64,000 bases of DNA from Streptomyces sp. P9-A4 (GCF_036634195.1 NZ_JAZIFY010000001.1:248001-312000), one strand, 5' to 3'. Positions 45,301-54,910 are shown, counted from the first letter of the stretch. Made by a program: numbers and translations. Notes: generated from the letters alone by a model not told the origin.

Positions 45301-47727
45301 CTACAGCGCGCGGTCGCGGCCGTCGGTGGGCGAGGCGGGGACGGGCGGGACCGTCGGCAGGGGGGTGAAGGCGAGCGGCTCGGCGTGGTTGACGGGGAAG
45401 ACCGTCGGCATCGTCCCGGTGGCCCGGCCGTACGCGCAGGCCACGGCGGCCATGGCACCGGCCACCGCGAGTTCGCCCGCGCCGCCCGGCTTGTCGCCGG
45501 TCGGGGGCATGACGATGATCTCCAGCTCGGGCGGGGTGTTCCACTGCCGGGTGTAGAAGTACTGGTCCCAGCTGCCTTCGAGGAAGTGCCCGTCCTTCAG
45601 GTGGAGTCCGGACGTCAGCGTGATCGCGATGCCGTCGGCGATGCCGCCCATCATCTGGGCCTCCAGGCCGCGCGGGTTGACGGCGAGGCCGACGTCGACG
45701 GCGCAGACCACCTTGGTCACGCGCGGGCCGGTGTACGCGCCGGGGATCTTCCGCCCGGTGGTCCCCGGGCGGCAGTCGATCTCGGCCAGGATCGCGACGG
45801 CGGAGTGGTACTCGGTGTGGACCGCGATGCCCTGCCCGGTGCCGGCCGGCATGCTCCGGCCCCACTCCCCCACCTCGGCGACCTTGTCGAGGACGGCGCG
45901 GGCCCGCGCGTCCTTGAGGAGCCGGCGCCGCATCGCGTACCGGTCCTGCCCCGTCCGCCCGGCCAGTTCGTCGATGACGAGTTCCTGCGCGCAGCGGACG
46001 TTGGGCGAGTAGATATTGCGCATGGACCCGGTGTTGAAGCCCTTGTCCGTCTCGGCTAGCAGCTGCGTGGTGACCCCGAGGTGGTAGGGGCTGATCTGGG
46101 TGAGCTGGAACATCGTCTCGGAGAAGGTGAGGTCGGCGACGGGCAGCCGGGCCGCCTCCGCCGTGAGGACCTCGCCGATGCCGTGCCCGAAGTCGGTGGC
46201 CACGGAGGTGTGCCGCTGCTCGTACGTCAGGACCTCGCCGAGCGAGTACGTGGCACGGACCCGGGAGGTGGACATCGGGTGCGTACGGCCCTGGCGGAAG
46301 TCGTCGGTGCGGTGCCACATGAGCTTCACGGGCTTGCCCATGGCCCGGGAGATCTCGGCGGCCTCGTGGGCCGCGTCGTGGAAGAGCTTGCGGCCGAAGG
46401 AGCCGCCGCCCTCGGTGACGTGCACGCGCACGGCCGGGACCGGCAGGCCGAGCTTCAGGGCGATCTCCTCCTGGGCGACGATCGGCGCCTTGAGCGAGGC
46501 CCAGATCTCCGCGGAGTCCGCCCGGATGTCCGCGACGGCGCAGTTGGTCTCCAGGGCCGCGTTGCTGGCGAAGTGGAAGGTGAAGCGGGCGTCGACCGCC
46601 TTGGTGAGGAGGGGCAGCGGCGGGACCACCAGGGGGAGTTCGGCGCGCCGGAGCTTCTCCAGGACGGTGGCGTCGGAGGCGCCCTCGGCGGTGCCCGGCC
46701 CCCAGTCGACCCGGAGGGCGCGTACGGCGTCGACGCACTGGCCGAAGGTACGGCCGCGCACGGCGACGCCGGTGGAGACGGTCACCACGTCGGTGATGCC
46801 GGGCAGCGCCCGGACCTCCGTCAGGTTGGCGACGGAGCGGACGGTGCCGTTGATGGTCGGCGGGCGGCAGACCATGGTCGGCAGGGCGTCCGGGACCTGG
46901 AGGTCCATGGCGAACTTCTTGCGGCCGGTGACCGCTTCGAGGGCGTCCACCCGGCGCTGCCCGGTGCCGATGACACGGAAGTCGGCGCGGTCCTTCAGTT
47001 CCACGTGCACCGCCGTGTCGGTGAGGGCGGCGGCCTCCGCGGCGAGTTCGCCGTAGCCGAGCAGCGCCCCGGCCGACGAGACGACCGCGCCCGCCTTGGT
47101 GGTGAGCGTCCCGACGGCCTCCCCGAGGACGAGGGAGGCGGCCTGGAGGAGCCGTCCGCGGGCGACGGCGGCGGCGACCCGGATGGGGGTGTACGTGGAG
47201 TACGTGGTGTTGGAGCCGCCGGTGAGCTGGTTGAAGAGCAGCTCGGGCCGGGCGTCGGCGAGGGTGACCTTCACCTTGTCGAGGGGCAGGTCGAGTTCCT
47301 CCGCGACGATCATCGCGCTGGAGGTGGTCACGCCCTGGCCGACCTCGGCGCGCGGCAACGCGAAGTGGGCGGTGCCGTCGGCGTCGAGACGGATGGTGAT
47401 CAGGTTGCTGGTGGGCAGGGCGGCGAGGGTGAGCAGCTCGTTGAGGTCGAGGAGTTCGGCCGGGCCCGGCAGCGAGGGGATGAGCGCCGGGGTCGCCGCA
47501 GCGGCCTCCCGGGGGGCGAGGGCCTCGGCGCCGAGCTGCGCGGCGACGGTGAGGGTGGGAGCGGCGAGGACGTACCCGAGGAAGCGGCGCCGGCCGATGC
47601 CGGGGGCGCCGCCGCTCTCCACGCCGTCGGCAGTGCCGGTGCCGTCCGTGGACGCGCGGTGCGACGCGCCCGCGTCCCCCCTGCCGCTCGTGGGGTGCTC
47701 GTCCCGCACGGGGTGCCGCCTCGCCAT
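45301..47727 (-). CDS. Molybdopterin-binding large subunit, IorB-type, Tat-exported
   Basis: 808 residues of the xanthine dehydrogenase superfamily. A twin-arginine signal GRRRFLGYVLAAP starts at about 45, after an unusually long 44-residue lead. Cofactor and active-site blocks include LPRAEVGQGVTTSSAMIVAEEL, LTGGSNTTYSTY, VTEGGGSFGRKLFHDAAHEAAEIS and GGAGELAVAGAMAAVACA, whose Glu is the catalytic base. An aldehyde or N-heterocycle is the likely substrate. With the 2Fe-2S gene downstream it makes an IorBA two-gene operon. ATG 47727. Confidence 0.87.
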   Translation of the reverse strand: MARRHPVRDEHPTSGRGDAGASHRASTDGTGTADGVESGGAPGIGRRRFLGYVLAAPTLTVAAQLGAEALAPREAAAATPALIPSLPGPAELLDLNELLTLAALPTSNLITIRLDADGTAHFALPRAEVGQGVTTSSAMIVAEELDLPLDKVKVTLADARPELLFNQLTGGSNTTYSTYTPIRVAAAVARGRLLQAASLVLGEAVGTLTTKAGAVVSSAGALLGYGELAAEAAALTDTAVHVELKDRADFRVIGTGQRRVDALEAVTGRKKFAMDLQVPDALPTMVCRPPTINGTVRSVANLTEVRALPGITDVVTVSTGVAVRGRTFGQCVDAVRALRVDWGPGTAEGASDATVLEKLRRAELPLVVPPLPLLTKAVDARFTFHFASNAALETNCAVADIRADSAEIWASLKAPIVAQEEIALKLGLPVPAVRVHVTEGGGSFGRKLFHDAAHEAAEISRAMGKPVKLMWHRTDDFRQGRTHPMSTSRVRATYSLGEVLTYEQRHTSVATDFGHGIGEVLTAEAARLPVADLTFSETMFQLTQISPYHLGVTTQLLAETDKGFNTGSMRNIYSPNVRCAQELVIDELAGRTGQDRYAMRRRLLKDARARAVLDKVAEVGEWGRSMPAGTGQGIAVHTEYHSAVAILAEIDCRPGTTGRKIPGAYTGPRVTKVVCAVDVGLAVNPRGLEAQMMGGIADGIAITLTSGLHLKDGHFLEGSWDQYFYTRQWNTPPELEIIVMPPTGDKPGGAGELAVAGAMAAVACAYGRATGTMPTVFPVNHAEPLAFTPLPTVPPVPASPTDGRDRAL

Positions 47728-47959
47728 TCGGTGCCCTTCGTCATGGCCCGGGGCTGCGCGCCGGGGCCTCATCGGATGCGCTGATCATCGCTCATGCGGG
47801 TGACCTCGCGGGGCCGTTCGGCCTGGGTGATTGTCAGGGCTAGGTCAAGCGTTGCGGCTCCGGCCGACACTGCGGAGTGAGGCCCGCGCCGCAGGGTTCG
47901 GCCAGGCGGTGGGGTCCGGCCGCCGCCTTGGCGCACGGCCATCGCCGTAGGGTGCCGCC

Positions 47960-48613
47960 ATGACCGAAGCCGCGCACATCACCGCCACCCGCCACTCGTA
48001 CGACACCGTCGCCGTCGCCTACCAGCGGCTGCTGGGCGGCCAGTTGGACGAGACCCCGCTCGACCGGGCGATGCTGGCCGGCTTCGTGGCGGAGGTGGAG
48101 ACCGCAGGAGGCCCCCGTACGGTGGGAGATCTCGGCTGCGGCACCGGCCGGGTCACCTCCCACCTGCGGGAACTCGGCGCGGACGTGTTCGGCGTGGACC
48201 TTTCGCCGGGGATGATCGAGGTCGCCCGGCAGACGTATCCCGGGCCGCGCTTCGAGGTGGGGTCGATGACCGCGCTCGACCTGCCGGACGCCACGCTCGG
48301 CGGGGTGCTCTCCTGGTACTCGACGGTGCACATGCCGGAGTCCGAACTCGTGGCCTCCTTCGCCGAGTTCCGGCGGGTGCTCGCACCCGGCGGCCTCGTC
48401 CTGGTCGCCTTCAAGGTGGGGAACGAGCGGGTGCGCCTGGAGCGGGCCTACGGCCACGAGGTCGCGCTCGACGTGTACCGCTGGTCCCCGGACCGGGTGG
48501 CGGGACTCCTCGCCGACGCGGGCCTCGCCGAATCGGCCCGGCTGGTGCGCGCACCGCACCCCGAGGAGAAGACCCCGCAGGCCTTTCTCATGGCACGCAG
48601 GCCGTGCGACTGA
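47960..48613 (+). CDS. SAM-dependent methyltransferase
   Basis: 217 residues. Motif I GDLGCGTGRVTSHLRELGADVFGVDLSPGMIEVARQ, then GSMTALDLPDATLGGVLSWYSTVHMPESEL and FRRVLAPGGLVLVAFKVG are the class I fold in order. A small-molecule methylase is likely. ATG 47960. It is followed closely by the convergent repeat-rich gene. The 230-bp upstream region, shared with the divergent molybdenum hydroxylase operon, has no clear operator. Confidence 0.82.
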   Translation: MTEAAHITATRHSYDTVAVAYQRLLGGQLDETPLDRAMLAGFVAEVETAGGPRTVGDLGCGTGRVTSHLRELGADVFGVDLSPGMIEVARQTYPGPRFEVGSMTALDLPDATLGGVLSWYSTVHMPESELVASFAEFRRVLAPGGLVLVAFKVGNERVRLERAYGHEVALDVYRWSPDRVAGLLADAGLAESARLVRAPHPEEKTPQAFLMARRPCD

Positions 48614-48658
48614 GTACGGGTCCCCGGGCCCCGGCTTCGCGGGCGGCGGGCGCCCCCG

Positions 48659-49285
48659 CTACGGGCGGGCCTTCACCGAGCGCCGCAAGGGCTCTGTGAC
48701 GGTCAGCATCCAGCGCGGCACCGGGGCGACCAGCGAACGCCTCCCGGTGGACGGGCTGTACGCCGGGGGTCCGGACCGCACGTGGGTGCCGGAAGTTGCC
48801 CTGATCCCGGACGCTGCCCCGGTCCCGGACGCCACCCCGGTCCCGGACGATCGCCGGAGGCGGAGACCGGGGAGGGGGCGGGGCCGGGGGCGGCGCGGGA
48901 TGCCGGGGTGCGGTTGGGCGGCGGGGTGCGGCTGAGCGACCGGGTGCGGCTGGGACCGCCGGCGCAGCCTCGCGACGGGCCTCAGCCTGGCGACCGGCCT
49001 CAGCCGGGCGGCGGGCCTCAGCCGGGCGGCGGGCCTCAGCCGGGCGCCCTGGCCCCGGCGTGCGCCGGCCGTCCGCAGCCGGGCGCCCGTGCGGAGTTGG
49101 GCGCGGGAGATCCGGGCGCGCTGGCCGCCGCCCGCGATCAGGGCGTTGACGGAGGCCATCGGGTCGCCGCCCGCCGACCGGACGAGCAGGGCCCCGAGCA
49201 CCAGCGGGCCGACGGCCACCGCGAGGGCGGTGCCCGCGGCGGTGACGTGCTGGAGCGGGCGGTTGCGCCGGGCGTCGGAGGTCAT
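48659..49285 (-). CDS. Repeat-rich membrane protein, unknown
   Basis: 208 residues. An N-terminal TM helix (VTAAGTALAVAVGPLVLGALLV) precedes a region of tandem units ARLRPA/V (about four copies) and QPHPVA (three copies), then a Ser/Gly/Thr-rich stretch with repeated SGTG/A. The start is ATG 49285. The TM segment and start look gene-like; the rest is low complexity that is open on both strands, so the true extent is uncertain and much may be expanded repeat. Confidence 0.4.
   Translation of the reverse strand: MTSDARRNRPLQHVTAAGTALAVAVGPLVLGALLVRSAGGDPMASVNALIAGGGQRARISRAQLRTGARLRTAGARRGQGARLRPAARLRPAARLRPVARLRPVARLRRRSQPHPVAQPHPAAQPHPGIPRRPRPRPLPGLRLRRSSGTGVASGTGAASGIRATSGTHVRSGPPAYSPSTGRRSLVAPVPRWMLTVTEPLRRSVKARP
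48955..49080. repeat. 18-bp tandem repeats in the repeat-rich gene
   Basis: Copies of GGGCCTCAGCCGGGCGGC-type units stand at 18-bp spacing (about 48970-49045), flanked by shorter GGTGCGGCTG units. They encode the ARLRPA-like repeat on the minus strand. Confidence 0.65.
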
Positions 49286-49473
49286 GGTGACAGTCCAGCA
49301 GCACCGGGCCGGCCCCCGTATCGGTCGACGTACTCAGCCGTACGGACCCGGGTACTCAGCTGTGATCACTCCGCGTCCTCCCAAGGGTTCCCCGGCGGGT
49401 GCCCCTTCGGCGATCCTCGGGGCGGCGGGCACGACGAGGTGTCCCCGGGACAGGAGTGGGAGGCGGGACGACC

Positions 49474-50286
49474 GTGACGACCGGAAGCCGCGCGGCTGCG
49501 GACAGGCGAATCGACGTTCTGGTGGTGCAGCACGAGGAGGAGGCCGGGCCCGGTCTCGTCGGTGAGCGACTCACGGGCGCGGGCCTGCGGCTCGACGTGG
49601 TGCGTGCCTGGCGGGGCGAGGCGCTGCCGGCCGACCTGCGGGGCCACGCGGGGCTGCTCGTGCTCGGCGGCTCCGTCAACTGCGAGGACGACGAGGCCGC
49701 CCCGTGGCTTCCTTCGGTCCGTACGCTCGTTCGCGAGGCGGTGGCCGGGGGGACGCCGCTGCTCGGGATATGCCTGGGCGGGCAGATCGTCGCCCACGCC
49801 CTGGGCGGCTCGGTCACGACCCGCTCCGGGGGCCCCGAGGTGGGCGCCGTCCCGCTGCGGAGGCTGCCGGCCGCCGCGCAGGACCCGGTCCTCGGGGGCG
49901 TGCCGGACGGCGCGCTCGCCGCGCAGTGGCACTGGGACGAGGTCGATCGGCTGCCGCCGGGCTCCGTACCCCTCCTGACGGGCGACGACTGCCCGTACCA
50001 GGCGTTCCGGGTCGGGGACGCGGGGTGGGCGGTGCAGTTCCATCCGGAGGTCGGCGCGGACGCGGTCGCGGAATGGGCCGCGGAGGACGGCGCGCGCCTC
50101 CGCGCGGTGGGCGGCGACCCGGAGGCGGCGGTGAGGACCGTACGGGAGGCGGAGCCCGGACTGCACGCGGTCTGGGGCGCGGTGTCGGAGGCGTGGGGCG
50201 CGGTGGTACGGGCGCACACGGGCGGATCCGGCCCCGGGACGCACCCGGATACGCGCCCCGACGGGGCCGTCGCGCCGGTGCGCTGA
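49474..50286 (+). CDS. Class I glutamine amidotransferase-like protein
   Basis: 270 residues. The triad is present: nucleophile C100 in LLGICLGGQIVAHALGG, H190 and E192 in AVQFHPEV. It is a stand-alone GATase like GuaA-type or YebA-like domains, with no synthase partner beside it. GTG 49474 follows GGGAGGCGGG. It could hydrolyse a gamma-glutamyl compound or glutamine. The next gene (OsmC) begins 120 bases downstream on the same strand and may be co-transcribed. Confidence 0.85.
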   Translation: MTTGSRAAADRRIDVLVVQHEEEAGPGLVGERLTGAGLRLDVVRAWRGEALPADLRGHAGLLVLGGSVNCEDDEAAPWLPSVRTLVREAVAGGTPLLGICLGGQIVAHALGGSVTTRSGGPEVGAVPLRRLPAAAQDPVLGGVPDGALAAQWHWDEVDRLPPGSVPLLTGDDCPYQAFRVGDAGWAVQFHPEVGADAVAEWAAEDGARLRAVGGDPEAAVRTVREAEPGLHAVWGAVSEAWGAVVRAHTGGSGPGTHPDTRPDGAVAPVR

Positions 50287-50406
50287 CGACCCCCACCGGT
50301 CGGCGGTGGTCGGCGCGTCCGCTTGGCCGGGCGGGGACGGTGGGGTTGCGTGGGCGGGCGACCGTACCGTACGGGGACGCATTCCAGAACGAAGGAGACC
50401 GACTCC

Positions 50407-50844
50407 ATGGCCGACTACCGCATCGAGACCGTCCGCACCGGGTACCGGAACTGGACCGCCCGCAACGACCGGGGCGCGGAGGTCCGGATGGCCGCCGCCG
50501 ACGACGCGGACGCACAGCCCTCCTTCACCCCCGTCGAGTTGCTGCTCGCGGCGATGGGCGGCTGCGGCGGGCTCGTCGTGGACCGGACCGCGCGGGCCGT
50601 GGACCACGACGACCTGAAGATCGTCGTCGAGTCGGTCTCGGGTCCCGAGGACGACGGCCGGGTGGGGCGGATCCGGGTCAGCTACGAGTTCGAGCTCCCG
50701 GACAACAACCCCAAGGCGGCCGAGGTGTTCGCCCGCGGAGTGCGGCTCACGCACGAGAAGTTCTGCACGGTGAGCCGGACCGTGGAGCACGGCGCGCGCG
50801 TGGAGGCGATCCTGCCGGACGGCACGGTCGGCTTCGAGGGCTGA
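50407..50844 (+). CDS. OsmC family peroxidase-like protein
   Basis: 145 residues. The two redox Cys of OsmC/Ohr are present: C53 in AAMGGCGGLVVD and C120 in THEKFCTVSRT, the pair that reduces organic hydroperoxides. QPSFTPVELLLAAMGG is the family helix. ATG 50407 with AAGGAG eight bases upstream. Confidence 0.87.
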   Translation: MADYRIETVRTGYRNWTARNDRGAEVRMAAADDADAQPSFTPVELLLAAMGGCGGLVVDRTARAVDHDDLKIVVESVSGPEDDGRVGRIRVSYEFELPDNNPKAAEVFARGVRLTHEKFCTVSRTVEHGARVEAILPDGTVGFEG

Positions 50845-50877
50845 ACCCGGCCGGTGCCGGTGCGCGGCGCCCCGGGC

Positions 50878-51570
50878 TCACTCCTCGATCGCGCCGCCGA
50901 TCCGGCGCAGATGGTGGCGGAAGGTGTACGAGGGGTCCTCGGCGCGGCCCGCCAGATAGGCGTCGAACCGGGTCTGGGCGCGCAGGGACTCCCCCGCCCT
51001 GATGCGGCGGGCCTGCTCGCGTTCCGTACGGAAGAGAGCGCGGGCGGCGTCCAGGACGTCGGCCGCGCGGCCCGCGGGCACGAAGAGCACGCCGTCGTCG
51101 TCCGCGAACACGATGTCGGCGCCGGTCACCTCGTGCCCGCCGAAGCGCGCGGTGCGCAGCGCGTCCGGGTCCCGGGGGTCGAGCCGGACGGGGCCGGGCG
51201 CGTGGCGGCCGTACGAGAAGACGGGCAGCCCGATCTCCACAAGGTCAGGGGTGTCGCGGTGCAGGCCCCAGACGACGACTCCGGCCACGCCCGCCGCCCG
51301 GGCCTCCAGGACCGCGAGGTCGCCGATGCAGGCCTCGTCGCGGCGGCCGGCGTTGTCGATGACGAGGACGTCGCCGGGCTCGGCGTGGGTGAACGCCTCC
51401 AGGAAGACGTCGACGCTCCCGTGGTGCCGCACGGGAAGCGCCCGGCCGGCGACGCGCTTGCCGTCGACGACGGGCATGATGCCGACGGGCGCGGCCCGCA
51501 GGGGTTCCCCGAGTCGCACACAGGCGTCCGCGACAAGGGGCGTGGAGAGCTCGGCGAAGTCCTTCAGCAT
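50878..51570 (-). CDS. RraA-like / 4-hydroxy-4-methyl-2-oxoglutarate aldolase-like protein
   Basis: 230 residues. The RraA fold is recognised by LSTPLVADACVRLG, GSVDVFLEAFTHAEPGDVLVIDNAGRRDEACIGDL and VVWGLHRDTPDL, where R105-D106 correspond to the catalytic Arg-Asp of the aldolase members. That pair suggests an aldolase/decarboxylase for a pyruvoyl-type acid more than the RNase E inhibitor role. ATG 51570. Convergent with OsmC. Confidence 0.82.
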   Translation of the reverse strand: MLKDFAELSTPLVADACVRLGEPLRAAPVGIMPVVDGKRVAGRALPVRHHGSVDVFLEAFTHAEPGDVLVIDNAGRRDEACIGDLAVLEARAAGVAGVVVWGLHRDTPDLVEIGLPVFSYGRHAPGPVRLDPRDPDALRTARFGGHEVTGADIVFADDDGVLFVPAGRAADVLDAARALFRTEREQARRIRAGESLRAQTRFDAYLAGRAEDPSYTFRHHLRRIGGAIEE

Positions 51571-52122
51571 CGGGCGTTCCGTTCCGTGACGGGTGCGGTA
51601 CCGGGGCTGCGCGATGCTATCGGGCGGAAGGGGAAGGCGGGACGGGCGCGGGCTCATCAGACCCACGGCCCGAGGCCGGTCGGCCGACGGAATCTGCGGG
51701 CCGCGTCAGGCGGACGGACCCGCCGGCTCGCCACACCTACAGACCCAGAGACCCACAGGCCGGTCAGGCCGGTCAGGCCGGTCAGGCCGACGGTCCCACG
51801 GGCTCGTCACACCGACCGCCCCGCCGCCGCAGCACAAGCGCCTGTCCCCACAGGCCCCGGCCACGGGCGTGCCCCGCCGGATGCGTCCCCATCGGGGGTT
51901 CATCCCGGCGGGGCACGGACGGGCGCTCCCGGGCCGCCCGTCCGAGGAGGCCGGGGCACGGGCCCGCGGGTTCGGGACCGCCGGTCCCGTGTCGTCGAGA
52001 CACCGGCCGTCTTTCCCCGCCCCACCCCGCCCTGCCCCGCCCCCCTCCCCGACGGCCGCTCCCCCGCGGCCGCCATCGGGACGGTCCCCGGGCTCGGTCG
52101 AGCCGGAGGACGCGTACCCGGC
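51571..52122. other. Gene-free interval with short repeats
   Basis: 552 bp between two leftward genes. It contains GGCCGGTCA four times in a row (about 51748-51785), a C-rich tract (52017-52060) and a near-duplicate GACGCGTACC/GGCGCGTACCTGGCTCAG at 52105-52155 that runs into the end of the esterase gene. No credible gene. Confidence 0.45.
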
Positions 52123-53565
52123 TCAGTCGAGCCAGAGGGCGCGTACCTGGCTCAGTGCGTCCAGGGCGACGCCGGGCTCGGTGTCCCAGATCTTCGTGGC
52201 GCGGTCCTTCGTCGTGTAGCGGGGCCAGTCGGCGCCCGGGTCCTGGTGCGTGACGAAGGCGACCCAGGCCCGGTGCAGGGCGTCGGCCAGCTCGCGCGGC
52301 GGCGCCTCGCCGGCGACGTTCGCGACGCCGTCGGCGTCGAGGACGTCGAAGGCGAAGGGCAGGTCGAGGCAGTGGAAGGAGAGGCCGACGACCGGCGAGC
52401 GCCAGGTGAACTCGTACAGCCAGGTGGGCCGTTCGCGCGCGGCACGGGCGTCCGCGATGGCGAGGGTCGGCGCGCGGAACATGGAGTCGGTGAGCGCCTG
52501 GCCGAAGACCTGCTCCGGGCCGGCCTCCGCGTACGCCTCGATGAGGGCGTCGGTCCTGGCGGGGTCGAGTCCGAGACCGCCGAGCAGGACGGGCAGCGGC
52601 GGGCCGTCCGGTCCGGGCGCGGGGAACATCGTGAACTCCTGCTCGGTGAAACCGAGCATCAGCGGCACGTCCGCGCCCGCCTCCCCCGTCGTCAGCGCCT
52701 CCTGCGCGGGGACCGGGATCAGCTCGCCGTCGGCGAAGGGCGCGAGGCACAGCATGGGCGGGAGTTCGCCGCGGTCCGGGCCCGGCTGCGCCATGAGGTC
52801 CTGGATGTCCAGGATCCGGTCGTCGCTCAGGTCCCGGAGGGCGGCGGCGGTGGCCGGGAGGCCGGTGCGGGAGGTGAGGAGCCGGGAGGCCGCGCGGGCG
52901 ATCTCGGGGCCGTCGGGGCGCGGGATGGCGCCCGAGACGGAGAGGGCGCCGCGGAACAGGCCCCGGGCGCTGGGGACGGCGAGCAGCGTCTGTACGGCGC
53001 CGCCGCCGGCCGACTGCCCGGCGATGGTCACCTTGGCGGGGTCGCCGCCGAAGGCCGCGATGTTGTCCCGCACCCACTCCAGGGCGGCGATCCAGTCCCG
53101 TACGCCCCGGTTGTCGGGGGCGTCCTCCAGGTGCAGGAAGCCCTCGATGCCGAGCCGGTAGCCGAGGGAGACGAGGATGACGCCGTCCCGGTTGAAGGCG
53201 GCGCCGTCGTACCACGGGCTGGCGGCCGAGCCGGCGACGTAGCCGCCGCCGTGGATCCAGACGAGGACGGGCAGGGCTGCCGCCGGGTCGGTGGCGGGGG
53301 TGAAGACGTTGAGGTTGAGGACTCCGGCGCCCGGGATGGACGGCTCGGGGATGGTGGTGACCTCGGAGAAGGGGCGGCGCTGCGCCGTCGGCCCGTACGC
53401 GGTGGCGTCGAGCGGCTCCGACCACGGCTCGGGCGGTACGGGGGCGGCGAAGCGCAGGTCACCCACGGGCGGCTGTGCGTAGGGAATGCCCAGGAACCGG
53501 TGGCTGCCGTCGGCGCGGCGCTCGCCGCGGACGGGCCCGCGGGTGGTGGTGACGGTGGTGCTCAT
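52123..53565 (-). CDS. Type B carboxylesterase
   Basis: 480 residues of the cholinesterase/para-nitrobenzyl esterase family. The oxyanion loop is HGGGYV (105-110), the nucleophile elbow GQSAGG (183-188, S185), with the acid and His expected in LGFTEQEFTMF and FHCLDLPFAFD regions. No signal peptide, so it is cytosolic. It hydrolyses esters of broad type. ATG 53565; an MFS gene lies just 40 bases upstream on the same strand, suggesting a shared transcript. Confidence 0.87.
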   Translation of the reverse strand: MSTTVTTTRGPVRGERRADGSHRFLGIPYAQPPVGDLRFAAPVPPEPWSEPLDATAYGPTAQRRPFSEVTTIPEPSIPGAGVLNLNVFTPATDPAAALPVLVWIHGGGYVAGSAASPWYDGAAFNRDGVILVSLGYRLGIEGFLHLEDAPDNRGVRDWIAALEWVRDNIAAFGGDPAKVTIAGQSAGGGAVQTLLAVPSARGLFRGALSVSGAIPRPDGPEIARAASRLLTSRTGLPATAAALRDLSDDRILDIQDLMAQPGPDRGELPPMLCLAPFADGELIPVPAQEALTTGEAGADVPLMLGFTEQEFTMFPAPGPDGPPLPVLLGGLGLDPARTDALIEAYAEAGPEQVFGQALTDSMFRAPTLAIADARAARERPTWLYEFTWRSPVVGLSFHCLDLPFAFDVLDADGVANVAGEAPPRELADALHRAWVAFVTHQDPGADWPRYTTKDRATKIWDTEPGVALDALSQVRALWLD

Positions 53566-53605
53566 GGGGTGCTGCTCCTTCTGCGCGGGGCACAGGGCCG
53601 GACAA

Positions 53606-54910
53606 TCAGCCTGTCACCGACGACTTACACGTGTCAATCCCCGATGGTGTGCGCCCTGCCGCCCAGGGCAGGAGCAGCGGGGTCGCGAGCAGCAGGACGC
53701 CCGCCACGCCGAGGGCCGCCCGGGGGCCGGTGACGGTGGCGAGGGCTCCGCCCAGCGCGGTCATGGCCGCGATGGAGGTCTTCGTGCTCACCGACCAGGC
53801 GGTCAGGGTGCGGGCCACACGGCCGGTGGCCGTCACTTCCAGGCGGTGGGCGGCGAGCACCGGGGTGAACACGGCCGCGCAGCCGATCAGCGCGAACTCG
53901 ATGCCGATCACGAGCAGCAGCCCCGTCACGCCGGGGTGGATGAAGACGAGGCCCACGGGCCAGCAGGCCCGCAGCGCTCCCGAGACCAGCAGGACCCTGC
54001 GCTGCCCGAAGCGCACGACGAGCGGCCGGGCGAGCCGGGAGCCGATGAGCCCGGCGGCGCACGGCACCGCGAAGGCGAGCCCGTACTGCCAGGGGCTGAA
54101 GCCGAGCGGACCGAGCATGAGGACGGCGAGGAGCGGGGCCGTGGCCATGATCAGGCCGTTGACCACGAGGGTGTTGAGGAAGAGGGGGCGCAGCACGGGG
54201 TGGGCGAGGATCCCCCGCCACCCTTCGAGGAGGTCGCCCGCGCTCAGCCGGGCCCCCGTCCCGCCCTCGGGCTGTTCCTCCCGCGTCCCGATCGCGCGGA
54301 TGCCGGCCGCCGAGAGCAGATAGCTCAGGGCGTCGGCCACCACCGTCGCCACCGGGCCGAGCACCGCGAAGAGCGCGCCGCCGAGCGGTGGCCCGATCAC
54401 GGTCGCGGTCCAGGTCGTCGATTCGAAGCGGGCCTGGGCGACGAGCAGGTCCTCGGGGCGGACGAGCGCCTTGAGGGAGGCTCCGGAGGCGGCGCCGAAG
54501 GTGATGTCGGCCGCGGCGACGAGGACGGAGACCACCAGGAGCTGGGCGAAGCCGAGCCAGCCGAACGCGTAGGCGACGGCGACGCTCAGCAGGGCGGCGC
54601 AGCGCACCAGGTCCATCGCGATCATGACGGGCCGCTTGCGGCGGAACTCCACCCAGGGGCCGAGCGGTACGGCGACGGCGGCGCCGACGGCCGCGCCGAC
54701 CGCGGCGAGGGCGGCCACCGCTGCGGTGCCTTCGTGGAGGACGGTGATCGCGAGCAGGGGGAAGGCGTTGAAGGCGACCCAGGTGCCCATGGTGCTTCCC
54801 GCGTAGGCGGCCCACAGCCACCCGTAGTCCCGCCCCAGGGACACCCCTCGCCGCATACCCGTACGCCTCTCGCCGGCCGGCCGCGCCGACCGCGCCGGGA
54901 CCGCCGCCAT
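53606..54910 (-). CDS. MFS transporter (Tet_R3/enterobactin-exporter-like)
   Basis: 434 residues and 10-12 TM helices. WAAYAGSTMGTWVAFNAFPLLAITVLHEG and ARFESTTWTATVIGPPLGGALFAVLGP are typical of the macrolide/siderophore efflux subgroup (MFS_3). The start could be ATG 54910 or ATG 54856; the latter omits a charged lead MAAVPARSARPAGERRTG. It is divergent from a LysR regulator with a palindrome between, and downstream is a carboxylesterase. The cargo is unknown. Confidence 0.83.
   Translation of the reverse strand: MAAVPARSARPAGERRTGMRRGVSLGRDYGWLWAAYAGSTMGTWVAFNAFPLLAITVLHEGTAAVAALAAVGAAVGAAVAVPLGPWVEFRRKRPVMIAMDLVRCAALLSVAVAYAFGWLGFAQLLVVSVLVAAADITFGAASGASLKALVRPEDLLVAQARFESTTWTATVIGPPLGGALFAVLGPVATVVADALSYLLSAAGIRAIGTREEQPEGGTGARLSAGDLLEGWRGILAHPVLRPLFLNTLVVNGLIMATAPLLAVLMLGPLGFSPWQYGLAFAVPCAAGLIGSRLARPLVVRFGQRRVLLVSGALRACWPVGLVFIHPGVTGLLLVIGIEFALIGCAAVFTPVLAAHRLEVTATGRVARTLTAWSVSTKTSIAAMTALGGALATVTGPRAALGVAGVLLLATPLLLPWAAGRTPSGIDTCKSSVTG

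Noticed and set aside
45022..47784. Long plus-strand frames opposite the molybdenum hydroxylase
   Set aside because: Low-complexity Gly/Asp/Glu protein with no family features; the opposite strand encodes a clear enzyme.
48782..49477. Plus-strand frame rich in QPGGGPQPG repeats
   Set aside because: It is the antisense reading of the repeats in the minus-strand frame, which has a better start and a TM helix. Neither is fully certain.
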